DNA of 7,842 bases from Halococcaceae archaeon (lineage in GTDB: Archaea; Halobacteriota; Halobacteria; Halobacteriales; Halalkalicoccaceae). Both the position numbers and the translations under genes were made by a program. The notes under the pieces were generated by a model. The model worked only from the letters and a program-made list of their open reading frames with translations, had not been told where the DNA came from and ran no database searches. This document shows positions 1-5,407 of the stretch, piece by piece (position 1 is the first letter of the stretch; each line of letters starts with the position of its first letter). The stretch covers positions 1 through 7,842 of the forward strand of contig SKWB01000225.1 of assembly GCA_007129135.1 (NCBI GenBank). Direction: 5' to 3'.

Positions 1-1
1 C

Positions 2-382
2 CTGGCGATCAACCACTTCGAACTCGAACCAGGCGACAGCATCGGCTACGAGTACCACCGACACCTCGACCAAGAGGAGGTGTTCGTCGTCCAGCAGGGT
101 ACGGTGACGTTCGAGACCGAATCGGGTGGGGTCGAGGTGAGCGCAGGTGAGGTGATCCGCTTCGCACCCGGCGAGTTCCAGTTGGGGCGGAACCGGAACG
201 AAGGACGTGCGACGGTCCTCGCGTTCGGCGCGCCACGGGAGACCGAAGAGATCGAGTACTACCGCGAGTGCCCCGACTGTGGTGAGGAAACCGTTCAGGT
301 CCCCGAATTCGACGAAGACAGTGAGCGGTTGCGGATCCGCTGTACTGAGTGCGAGGCGGTGACCGAGGAGATACCGCTCTGA
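2..382 (+). CDS. Cupin domain protein with C-terminal zinc ribbon (5' end outside window)
   Basis: The reading frame is open from the first bases of the window, so the start lies upstream and about 126 C-terminal residues are visible. The GTG at 80 is an internal codon: the essential cupin residues lie before it. The visible cupin motif 1 has a Gly-Tyr-Glu-Tyr-His-Arg-His stretch followed by Asp-Gln-Glu-Glu and ending at the Gln-Gln-Gly turn (codons about 47-100). This supplies two His and a Glu for a metal site. A second strand region (Gly-Glu-Val-Ile-Arg-Phe-Ala-Pro-Gly) follows. The C-terminus adds a CPDC...CTEC pair (codons at 269-280 and 341-352), a four-cysteine zinc ribbon. Cupins of this small size bind a metal or small ligand, and many are sugar or metabolite isomerases, dioxygenases or sensors; nothing here fixes the substrate. 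The gene ends 21 bp from the convergent HalOD1 gene. Confidence 0.85.
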   Translation: MAINHFELEPGDSIGYEYHRHLDQEEVFVVQQGTVTFETESGGVEVSAGEVIRFAPGEFQLGRNRNEGRATVLAFGAPRETEEIEYYRECPDCGEETVQVPEFDEDSERLRIRCTECEAVTEEIPL

Positions 383-403
383 ACGTCGCCTCGGCCGACC
401 CGA

Positions 404-679
404 TCACTCCTGGCCGTAGAGCATCAGGTCGCCGCTCGCGAACACCATCACCATGAACTCGTCGACGTGGAACGAGACGAACGCCTCGTCGTCGCCGCTC
501 CGTGGGAAGAGCGCGTCGAGCGCCTCGGGATCGATCGTCTCCGATAGGCTGAGGTCGAGCGAGATCGGGGAGACGCCCTTCGCGTCGGCGATCGCCTCCG
601 TGATCTTCGTTCCGAGTTCGCGGTCGTCGTCCTGGTCGGCCGTCGCGTGGTGGACACAGCCGGTTGCACCTGCGATCAT
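404..679 (-). CDS. Stand-alone HalOD1 output domain protein
   Basis: This 91-residue acidic protein matches the pattern of the haloarchaeal output domain HalOD1. A helix of the type Ile-x-Glu-Ala-Ile-Ala-Asp-x-x-Gly-Val leads into the characteristic Leu-Ser-Glu-Thr-Ile-Asp-Pro-Glu-Ala-Leu-Asp-Ala-Leu-Phe block. A short beta hairpin (Val-Ser-Phe-His-Val-Asp-Glu-Phe, then Val-Met-Val-Phe-Ala-Ser-Gly-Asp-Leu) ends the protein. HalOD1 domains occur alone or at the C-terminus of haloarchaeal signalling proteins; their biochemical role is unknown. I chose the ATG at 679 over the upstream TTG at 709 because a TATA-like TTGATA (709-704) lies about 27 nt before that ATG, so the TTG would fall inside the promoter. 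A short N-terminal stretch with Cys and two His is not part of the domain core. No sensor or kinase gene is adjacent. Confidence 0.8.
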   Translation of the reverse strand: MIAGATGCVHHATADQDDDRELGTKITEAIADAKGVSPISLDLSLSETIDPEALDALFPRSGDDEAFVSFHVDEFMVMVFASGDLMLYGQE

Positions 680-701
680 ACCCGTCCCTGCCCTCGCCTC
701 A

Positions 702-709
702 CGTATCAA
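702..709 (-). promoter_or_regulatory. Putative TATA box of the HalOD1 gene
   Basis: On the minus strand the box reads TTGATACG, centred about 27 nt upstream of the ATG at 679. This is the spacing expected for a leaderless haloarchaeal transcript. It is a weak match, but it sits in an otherwise GC-rich gap. Confidence 0.4.
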
Positions 710-724
710 CGTGTGCGAACGTCA

Positions 725-746
725 GGCTCAGCGGTCGGGGTGAGCC
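725..746. repeat. Inverted repeat (6-bp arms) between DUF420 stop and HalOD1 start
   Basis: GGCTCA (725-730) and TGAGCC (741-746) are exact inverted arms separated by 10 nt. The repeat lies just downstream of the DUF420 stop codon on the minus strand and upstream of the HalOD1 promoter. It could form a 3'-end stem-loop, but no T-tract follows, so a terminator role is not supported beyond its position. Chance occurrence in GC-rich DNA is quite possible. Confidence 0.3.
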
Positions 747-754
747 ACGGGTAA

Positions 755-1384
755 CTACAGGGGGAGGAGGGTGACCGCGGGCTCGAACTCGGCGGCGTAG
801 AGGTGGTTCAAGAGGACGTAGGTGACGATGCCGAGGACGAGCGAGAGGATCCACGTCGCGGCGGCGATCCGGCCGACCGTCGGGTGGAGCGTCTCCCGTA
901 GCTCGCTCGGGGAGTGGGTCAGCCCGAGGGTGACGGCGTAGAGCACGAGCGGGACGGCGAGCACCGAGAGGACGATGTGGATCGCGAGCATCCCGAGGTA
1001 GGCGACCCGAACCCCCTCCCAGAGCGGCACCCACGCGTAGGCCGACTCGAGGACGAAGTACTTCTCGCCGCCGCCGCCGACCCTGGGGAGATAGAAGAGC
1101 AGGAACAGCAGGATGAGCGCGAACGCGGAGAGCATCGCGGCCCTGTGTTTCGCGACCTCCCCCTTCCTGATCCAGTACCAGCCGAGGACGAGCGCGACCG
1201 TTGCCGCGGCGTTCGTCAGCGCGATCAGGTGGGTGAGGACGTCGACACCGGTCTCACCGATCGTCGGGTAGGGGATCAGACCGGCGAACGTCCCGATCAC
1301 CGCCCCGTAGCCGACGAGCGTCAGGACGATCGTGATCGCGAGCGGGCGTTCGCGTGCGCGTCGTCTGACCCCGACGGTTGCCAT
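755..1384 (-). CDS. DUF420 family integral membrane protein (CtaM/YozB-like)
   Basis: This 209-residue protein has about five hydrophobic spans (near residues 15-37, 48-70, 84-100, 127-152 and 172-195). Histidines lie in or at the edges of the membrane segments (His52, His80, His136, His167, His194). Length, topology and the His pattern fit DUF420. The Bacillus member of that family, YozB/CtaM, is needed for assembly of haem-copper cytochrome oxidase; a similar role here is inference, since no oxidase subunit gene is in view. The ATG at 1384 is preferred over the upstream in-frame start at 1645 for three reasons. The upstream extension is Ser/Pro-rich low-complexity sequence, it overlaps the divergent lipoprotein gene, and a TATA-like box lies about 26 nt before the ATG. 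The protein begins with an Arg-rich cytoplasmic stretch, consistent with the first span running outward. Confidence 0.8.
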   Translation of the reverse strand: MATVGVRRRARERPLAITIVLTLVGYGAVIGTFAGLIPYPTIGETGVDVLTHLIALTNAAATVALVLGWYWIRKGEVAKHRAAMLSAFALILLFLLFYLPRVGGGGEKYFVLESAYAWVPLWEGVRVAYLGMLAIHIVLSVLAVPLVLYAVTLGLTHSPSELRETLHPTVGRIAAATWILSLVLGIVTYVLLNHLYAAEFEPAVTLLPL

Positions 1385-1405
1385 ACCGGGGGTAGGGAAC
1401 GCGGG

Positions 1406-1412
1406 TGTATAG
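1406..1412 (-). promoter_or_regulatory. Putative TATA box of the DUF420 gene
   Basis: The minus-strand box is CTATAC, centred about 26 nt upstream of the ATG at 1384. This implies a leaderless transcript. Confidence 0.45.
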
Positions 1413-1443
1413 CCCCTGCCATCGAGGTCAGGACTACCCCACC

Positions 1444-1452
1444 AGATACTTG
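1444..1452 (+). promoter_or_regulatory. Putative TATA box of the Tat lipoprotein gene
   Basis: AGATACTTG lies about 28 nt before the ATG at 1476 in the 91-bp divergent gap shared with the DUF420 gene. The spacing suits leaderless initiation; the sequence match is moderate. Confidence 0.4.
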
Positions 1453-1475
1453 TCCTGTGAACGAACAGTTCGGCC

Positions 1476-2297
1476 ATGAGACGACGGTCCTTCCTCGGCG
1501 TCGGTGGCCTGGGGCTGGCCACCGGGCTCGCCGGCTGTCCGTGGCTGGAGGGGTCGACCGACGGGGAGTCGTTCCCGACCCCCGCCGACCGTCCGGAGAT
1601 CGACGACGGCGACGCGGAGGACGTCGAGTTACCGCCGGGCGTCACCGACGACGGCGTGGAGAACGCGGTGGAACTCGCGGAGGCCCACGAGGCGTCGGTA
1701 CTCGAGACGGGTGTCGTGCGACGGTACCGGCAGACGTCCGAACGCTACGTCGAGACCGGTCACCCCTCCGAGTGGTCGGCGCGGCTGCTCGTCGAGTGGA
1801 TGTCCCCGGACGGGGATCGGTTGGCTGGCGTACAGCAGTCCCTCGACTACGGCGCGGACGGATCGGAGCGAGGGGAGTTCGAGGTCTGGGAGGACCGGGA
1901 GGGCGGCGAGGGGTTCTTTCGGGCGGAGGACGGGGACGAACCGGAGTTCGGCTGGTCCGGACACGAGGACTACGGGTGGCGGGTCTCGAGGTGGGTCCCG
2001 GGGAGCGAGGAGATCGGGAACACGCTCTCGCGTGGCTCGTTCGTGGCGGCCGACGCACGGGACGAGCGGACGGTCGTCTCGCTCGGCCGGTACCAGGGGA
2101 GCGAGGACGGAGAGCGTGTGTTCGGGATCGCGGACGAGACCGGCCGGTTCGAGGCGCTCTCGATCCGGGAGGCGCGGACGACCGGCGACTCGACCGTCGT
2201 GACCAAACGATCGATGTCGTTTCTCGAACTCGACGACGAGGTCGGAGAGCCGGACTGGATCGACGAGGCGAGAGCGGAGACCGGCGGCGAGGAGTGA
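1476..2297 (+). CDS. Tat-exported lipoprotein of unknown function
   Basis: This 273-residue protein starts with a Tat signal: Arg2-Arg3-Arg4-Ser-Phe-Leu, a Gly/Leu-rich hydrophobic core, and the lipobox Leu18-Ala-Gly-Cys21. Cys21 would be lipid-modified and anchor the protein outside the cytoplasmic membrane; it is the only cysteine I see. The mature part is very acidic and predicted to be mostly beta strand. A block of Leu-Pro-Pro-Gly-Val-Thr-Asp-Asp-Gly-Val followed by a Glu-Leu-Ala-Glu-Ala-His helix (about residues 52-72) resembles the N-terminal part of a common group of haloarchaeal lipoproteins (DUF7537-like, recalled from memory). No enzyme or metal motif is recognisable. It is divergent from the DUF420 gene across 91 bp, so shared regulation is possible. 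It may be a surface substrate-binding or scaffold protein, but the function is unknown. Confidence 0.8.
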   Translation: MRRRSFLGVGGLGLATGLAGCPWLEGSTDGESFPTPADRPEIDDGDAEDVELPPGVTDDGVENAVELAEAHEASVLETGVVRRYRQTSERYVETGHPSEWSARLLVEWMSPDGDRLAGVQQSLDYGADGSERGEFEVWEDREGGEGFFRAEDGDEPEFGWSGHEDYGWRVSRWVPGSEEIGNTLSRGSFVAADARDERTVVSLGRYQGSEDGERVFGIADETGRFEALSIREARTTGDSTVVTKRSMSFLELDDEVGEPDWIDEARAETGGEE

Positions 2298-2368
2298 TCG
2301 GAGGGATCGTCGTAGACGCTCACCGTTCCTCGAACGCAAATCGAGCGGCGTCGATGATCCGTGCGCCT

Positions 2369-2398
2369 GAGGGATCCGGGTGGCGACGATGATCCCTC
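2369..2398. repeat. Inverted repeat abutting the DedA stop codon
   Basis: GAGGGATC (2369-2376) and GATCCCTC (2391-2398) are exact 8-bp inverted arms around a 14-nt loop. The second arm ends one base before the DedA stop codon (2399-2401, read on the minus strand), so the transcript could fold a stem-loop right after translation ends. There is no T-tract, so intrinsic archaeal termination is not supported. A 3'-end stabilising hairpin is one reading, and chance another. The remainder of the 101-bp gap to the convergent lipoprotein gene (2298-2368) holds nothing I can recognise. Confidence 0.4.
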
Positions 2399-2899
2399 TC
2401 AGACCATCGTGTCGATTCCCGCGCCGATCGCGACGAGCGCGCAGACGTAGACGAGCGTCCCGGCGACCGAGAAGAGTGGGAACCGATACGCTGGGGTCCG
2501 CGAGAGCGCGACGACGACGACGAGATAGCCCCGGACGATCGGGAGCGTGTTCGTGACCGCGAGCGCGGACAGTCCCCACCGGTCGAACCACTCCCGAGAG
2601 CGCGCGAGTCGCCGCTCGTCGAGCCTGACGTACCGGTGGTCGAGGGCGTCCATCGAGCCGCGGGACCTGACGAGGGAGAAGACGACACACTGGCCGATCG
2701 TCGCCCCGACGACGGCGACCACCCCAACCGCGAGGTACGCGAACGGGTCCTCCAGGACGACCACCGTCGCGATCAGGAGCGCTCGCGTCGGGATCACCTT
2801 CCCGACGAGCGCCCCCTCGAGGACGAAGACCACGAACAGCGCGAGGAGTCCGTAGCTCTCGATGAACCCGGTCGCGAGCTCGGCTATCCACCCGATCAC
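2399..2899 (-). CDS. DedA/VTT-family integral membrane protein
   Basis: This 166-residue protein has an N-terminal hydrophobic segment followed by the DedA-type re-entrant signature: Phe-Val-Leu-Glu28-Gly, then Val-Ile-Pro37-Thr-Arg39. A second span follows, then a charged cytoplasmic stretch (about 78-107), and then the second re-entrant motif Asn117-Thr-Leu-Pro120-Ile-Val-Arg123 and a last span. DedA/VTT proteins are thought to be flippase- or transporter-like proteins affecting membrane phospholipids and proton-motive force. It is shorter than many bacterial DedA proteins (about 200 residues). The charged residues of the two motifs differ from the bacterial pattern (Arg39 where an acid is usual; Asn117 where the first Arg is usual). 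The start is GTG at 2899, the only start before an in-frame stop at 2903-2905. It is divergent from the DUF3311-symporter operon. Confidence 0.8.
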   Translation of the reverse strand: MIGWIAELATGFIESYGLLALFVVFVLEGALVGKVIPTRALLIATVVVLEDPFAYLAVGVVAVVGATIGQCVVFSLVRSRGSMDALDHRYVRLDERRLARSREWFDRWGLSALAVTNTLPIVRGYLVVVVALSRTPAYRFPLFSVAGTLVYVCALVAIGAGIDTMV

Positions 2900-2949
2900 G
2901 TGTCAGTCGTATGGGCGCAGCGCTCTTGAGTGCATCCGCCACCGTGGCG

Positions 2950-2967
2950 CCGAAACCGTGGTTTCGG
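2950..2967. promoter_or_regulatory. Perfect palindrome, candidate operator
   Basis: CCGAAACC-GT-GGTTTCGG is an exact inverted repeat with 8-bp arms and a 2-bp centre. The loop is too tight for an RNA hairpin, so a dimeric DNA-binding protein is the natural reading. It lies in the 158-bp divergent gap, 50 bp upstream of the DedA start and about 90 bp upstream of the DUF3311 start. The regulator is unknown. Confidence 0.5.
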
Positions 2968-2980
2968 TCTCCCCGTATGA

Positions 2981-2988
2981 AGAATAAA
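2981..2988 (-). promoter_or_regulatory. Possible distal TATA box for the DedA gene
   Basis: On the minus strand this reads GTTTATTC, a good haloarchaeal TATA-like sequence. Initiation about 26 nt downstream would fall inside the palindrome at 2950-2967, giving a 5' leader of roughly 60 nt. A weaker AT-poor site nearer the GTG cannot be excluded. Confidence 0.3.
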
Positions 2989-2992
2989 CCTC

Positions 2993-3011
2993 TTCGATAG
3001 TCGTTATCGAA
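2993..3011. promoter_or_regulatory. Second inverted repeat, candidate operator over the symporter promoter
   Basis: TTCGATA (2993-2999) and TATCGAA (3005-3011) are exact 7-bp inverted arms around 5 nt. The right arm runs into the AT-rich stretch that probably contains the BRE/TATA of the DUF3311-symporter operon. Its sequence differs from the palindrome at 2950-2967, suggesting a different binding protein. Confidence 0.45.
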
Positions 3012-3024
3012 ATGAAATAGTAAC
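3008..3024 (+). promoter_or_regulatory. Probable BRE/TATA region of the DUF3311-symporter operon
   Basis: CGAAATGAAATAGTAAC is the most AT-rich run before the operon. It has a purine-rich BRE-like part followed by a TATA-like AAATAGTAA, about 38-45 nt before the ATG at 3058. That predicts a short leader of about 10-15 nt. Just before the ATG, CTTGGTC (3036-3042) and GACCGAG (3047-3053) could pair with one G-U around GATA. Confidence 0.4.
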
Positions 3025-3057
3025 AGTTAAGCCAGCTTGGTCGATAGACCGAGTACA

Positions 3058-3273
3058 ATGGCCTCGACCACGGAGCGGGTCGGATGGGCGTTCGTCTTCC
3101 TCGTGCTTGTCGCGCTCTCGATCCCGTGGTTCCTCTGGGGAGACGCGCGGCTCTACCTCGGCGTGCCGGCGTGGATCTGGTGGCACGTCGGCTGGATGGT
3201 CGTCACCGCGGGGGCGTTCTGGATCTTCGTCCGCCGGTCGTGGGGGCTGTGGATCACGGAGGCCGGCTCGTGA
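3058..3273 (+). CDS. DUF3311 small membrane protein, partner of the symporter
   Basis: This 71-residue protein has two membrane spans (about residues 8-27 and 38-61), with a Pro-Trp-Phe-Leu-Trp motif at the end of the first and a Leu-Gly-Val-Pro-Ala-Trp-Ile-Trp-Trp-His turn entering the second, as in DUF3311. Such small proteins are commonly encoded directly before sodium:solute symporters and are thought to be accessory subunits, although the role is not established. The ATG at 3058 is preferred over an in-frame TTG at 3037, because the added residues would be polar and the TTG lies in the leader. Its stop overlaps the symporter start in a GTGA (3270-3273), so the two are almost certainly co-transcribed and translationally coupled. 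Confidence 0.82.
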   Translation: MASTTERVGWAFVFLVLVALSIPWFLWGDARLYLGVPAWIWWHVGWMVVTAGAFWIFVRRSWGLWITEAGS

Positions 3274-4739
3274 ACGTCGTCGCCGTCCAGTTGGGGATCG
3301 TCGTCGGCTATCTCGTGCTGGCGCTGGTCGTCGGCCTCGTCGCCTACCGCCTGACCGACCGAACCGCCGAGGACTACTACCTCGCCAGCCGGTCGTTCGG
3401 GACCGTCGTCCTCCTGTTCACGGTGTTCGCGACGCTCCTCTCGGCGTTCACCTTCTTCGGCGGCCCGAACGAGTCCTACTTCCAGGGCCCGGAGTGGATC
3501 CTCGTCATGGGGCTGATGGACGGGGTGATCTTCGGGATCCTCTGGTACGTGATCGGCTACAAGCAGTGGCTGATCGGCCAGCGTGGGGGCTACGTCACCC
3601 TCGGCGAGATGCTCGGCGACCGCTTCGGCTCGCGCCGACTCCGGGGGCTCGTCGCTGGGATCAGCCTCTTCTGGCTCTTCCCGTACGTGATGCTCCAGCA
3701 GATGGGCGCGGGGACCGCACTCGAGGCGCTCACCGGCGGCGCACTGCCCTACTGGGGTGGGGCGGCGCTCATCACCGTGTTCATGATCGTCTACGTCGTG
3801 CTCGCGGGGATGCGCGGCATCGCCTGGACCGACACGCTCCAGGGGCTGTTCATGCTCGTCGTGATCTGGGTGGCCGCGATCTGGGTGCTCGTCGCCGCGG
3901 GCGGCCCGTCCGTCGCGAGCGCGGGCGTCGCGAGGGAGGCCCCCGAACTGCTCGCGCTCGGCAGCGAGTACTACACCCCACAGCGGATGCTCACCCTCGC
4001 GATCAGCATCGCCTTCGGCGTCGCGATGTTCCCCCAGGTGAACCAGCGCTTCTTCGTCGCCCGCTCCGAGAAAGTGCTCAAACGGACGCTCCCGCTCTGG
4101 CCGGTGCTCGTCCTCTTACTGTTCGTCCCCGCGTTCCTCCTCGGGACCTGGGCGCGCGGGCTCGGCATCGAGGCCGACCCCGGACAGAACGTCCTCCCGC
4201 TCCTCCTGACCGAGTACACCCCGGTCTGGTTCGGCGCGCTCGTCATCGCCGGCGCGATGGCCGCGATGATGTCCTCCTCGGACTCGATGCTGCTCTCGGG
4301 CTCGTCGTACTTCACCCGCGACCTCTACCGGCCGTTCGTCGATCCGACGCTCGGTGAGCGGCGCGAGGACCTCCTCGGGAGGGTCGTCGTGGTCGTCTTC
4401 GCGCTCGGGACGTTCCTCGCGAGCCTGAGCCAGCCCGGCACGCTGATCGAGATCGGCGACCTCGCGTTCTCCGGGTTCGCCCAGCTCGCGCTCCCGGTGA
4501 TCGTCGCGCTCTACTGGACCGGAACGACGAGAGCCGGAATGTACGCCGGGATCTGCGGCAGTCAGCTCTTCTACGCCGCCGCGGCGTTCCTCCCGATGGT
4601 GCCGGCCACCTACGGTGGCTGGGGGGCGTCGCTCGTCGGGATGTGCCTGGGGCTCGCGCTCACCGTGGGGGTCTCGCTCGTCACCTCGCAGGCTGCGACC
4701 GAGGACGTCTCGGTCCACTTCGGGCTCCGGGCGGACTGA
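3270..4739 (+). CDS. Sodium:solute symporter family protein (SSS)
   Basis: This 489-residue integral membrane protein has about 12-13 hydrophobic spans, the usual size for SSS-family Na+-coupled transporters. After the first span it has the family signature Asp35-Tyr-Tyr-Leu-Ala-Ser-Arg, then Leu-Leu-Ser-Ala-Phe-Thr-Phe-Phe-Gly-Gly-Pro. The conserved segment Ala-Met-Met-Ser335-Ser-Ser-Asp-Ser-Met-Leu-Leu, followed by a Ser-Ser-x-Phe-Thr-Arg-Asp-Leu-Tyr block, corresponds to the Na2-site helix and the loop after it in PutP and vSGLT. The substrate cannot be read from the sequence; carboxylates, pantothenate, proline and sugars are all handled by relatives, and the DUF3311 partner does not decide. 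The start is GTG at 3270; longer in-frame starts upstream would run through the DUF3311 gene. The gene is convergent with the SnoaL-like gene across 96 bp. Confidence 0.9.
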   Translation: MNVVAVQLGIVVGYLVLALVVGLVAYRLTDRTAEDYYLASRSFGTVVLLFTVFATLLSAFTFFGGPNESYFQGPEWILVMGLMDGVIFGILWYVIGYKQWLIGQRGGYVTLGEMLGDRFGSRRLRGLVAGISLFWLFPYVMLQQMGAGTALEALTGGALPYWGGAALITVFMIVYVVLAGMRGIAWTDTLQGLFMLVVIWVAAIWVLVAAGGPSVASAGVAREAPELLALGSEYYTPQRMLTLAISIAFGVAMFPQVNQRFFVARSEKVLKRTLPLWPVLVLLLFVPAFLLGTWARGLGIEADPGQNVLPLLLTEYTPVWFGALVIAGAMAAMMSSSDSMLLSGSSYFTRDLYRPFVDPTLGERREDLLGRVVVVVFALGTFLASLSQPGTLIEIGDLAFSGFAQLALPVIVALYWTGTTRAGMYAGICGSQLFYAAAAFLPMVPATYGGWGASLVGMCLGLALTVGVSLVTSQAATEDVSVHFGLRAD

Positions 4740-4799
4740 GAGAAAACGCGTGCGTGCTCACACGACCCTCCTGCGGTGTCCCGGTCGGCTCGTCTGTAC

Positions 4800-4821
4800 C
4801 GTTCGAAACCCGAAACGAACG
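4800..4821. repeat. Inverted repeat in the symporter/SnoaL convergent gap
   Basis: CGTTCG (4800-4805) and CGAACG (4816-4821) are exact 6-bp inverted arms around AAACCCGAAA. It sits between two convergent genes and could be a 3'-end stem-loop for either. There is no T-tract, so termination is not shown. I see nothing else in the 96-bp gap. Confidence 0.3.
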
Positions 4822-4835
4822 AAGGAGGCCCGTCG

Positions 4836-5195
4836 CTACTCCGAACTCCCCGGCCCTTCCACCGGGATCGCTCCCAGTTGCCGCACGAACCCGAGCGTGT
4901 CGTAGAGGAGGTGAGTCTCGACAAGCATGCCGTCCTCGATCCGGTTGAACTCCATCCCGACCATCTCGACCGTCGCCCCGGCCGGTTCGACGTTCAGTCC
5001 CGGGATCGCCCCCTCGTGGGTCCCCCTGAACCTGAACTGAACCGCGACCGTGTCCTCATCGGTGACCACCCGCTCGATCGAGGTGCTCAGATCGGGGAAC
5101 GCCTCCCGGGTCACCTCGATGTACTCCCTCAGCCCGTCACGCCCGCGGATCGCCGCCGGCTCCAGCGCGTCGTGGAGGACGAACTCCTCGCTCAC
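4836..5195 (-). CDS. SnoaL-like ester cyclase family protein, N-terminally short
   Basis: This 119-residue protein aligns by eye with the SnoaL-like (cystatin-type alpha+beta barrel) family. It shows [18 protein letters not shown], then [15 protein letters not shown] and a [10 protein letters not shown] strand. Relatives usually have 30 or so more residues at the N-terminus, forming a helix that closes the barrel. Here the only start is GTG at 5195, and an in-frame stop lies at 5223-5225. I translated the upstream 100 bp by eye in the other frames and found no trace of the missing helix. It may be a real short form, a decaying gene, or a sequence error. Enzymatic activity and substrate are unknown for most family members. 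Confidence 0.7.
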   Translation of the reverse strand: MSEEFVLHDALEPAAIRGRDGLREYIEVTREAFPDLSTSIERVVTDEDTVAVQFRFRGTHEGAIPGLNVEPAGATVEMVGMEFNRIEDGMLVETHLLYDTLGFVRQLGAIPVEGPGSSE

Positions 5196-5234
5196 CCGGG
5201 GAGAGGGAGGAGCAGGCGACGCTTACCACTTGTG

Positions 5235-5244
5235 AGATATTGAC
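5235..5244 (-). promoter_or_regulatory. Possible TATA box of the SnoaL-like gene
   Basis: The minus-strand sequence around GTCAATATCTC is the only AT-rich element upstream of the GTG at 5195, about 43 nt away. Initiation about 26 nt downstream would give a leader of roughly 17 nt. Its presence suggests the short gene is still transcribed. Confidence 0.35.
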
Positions 5245-5366
5245 TAGCACTGTGACGGGAGCCCGGACACCGGCTGTGAACCGCCGACCCCGTGTCGCGA
5301 GTCCCGTGTCGGTCGCGCTCCCTTTGCGTTCGTCACAGGGGACGAGGTGGTCCAGGGAAAGGACCG

Positions 5367-5372
5367 TTTATA
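5367..5372 (+). promoter_or_regulatory. TATA box of the eL40 gene
   Basis: TTTATA is an excellent archaeal TATA box, preceded by a purine-rich BRE-like GGAAAGG (5356-5362). The ATG at 5408 lies 36 nt downstream of the box, so the leader is probably about 10 nt. The position also rules out the longer upstream reading frame that starts at 5240. The rest of the 212-bp divergent gap (5196-5407) holds a 9-bp direct repeat CCCGTGTCG (5289 and 5303) and nothing else recognisable. Confidence 0.7.
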
Positions 5373-5407
5373 CGAAGTCTTTTGTCCGGCGACCGGCAAC
5401 GGCGTCC

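Noticed and set aside
1385..1645. N-terminal extension of the DUF420 protein
   Set aside because: It is Ser/Pro-rich, overlaps the divergent lipoprotein gene and its promoter, and is not membrane-like.
914..2392. Very long plus-strand open frame of 492 codons
   Set aside because: It is Arg/Asp/Gly-rich low-complexity sequence antisense to the DUF420 gene and out of frame with the lipoprotein gene. Long shadow frames are expected in DNA this rich in GC.
2298..2398. Small minus-strand gene ending at 2320
   Set aside because: The frame has a plausible-looking C-terminal end (Arg-Phe-Ala-Phe-Glu-Glu-Arg), but its upstream part is Arg/Ser-rich shadow of DedA and no start with promoter support is present.
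1629..2942. Long minus-strand open frame of 437 codons
   Set aside because: It is antisense to the lipoprotein gene and overlaps the DedA gene in another frame. The translation is Arg/Pro-rich with no domain pattern.
3084..3269. Longer N-terminus for the symporter
   Set aside because: It would overlap DUF3311 out of frame with an Arg/Pro-rich stretch not found in SSS proteins. The GTG at 3270 gives the expected start just before the first membrane span.
5240..5407. N-terminal extension of eL40
   Set aside because: The family is about 49 residues long, and a strong TATA box lies inside the extension.
5196..5407. tRNA or small RNA gene in the eL40 upstream gap
   Set aside because: I looked for a cloverleaf and conserved tRNA loop sequences and found none. 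A short GC stem near 5260-5275 and a 9-bp direct repeat are within chance expectation.
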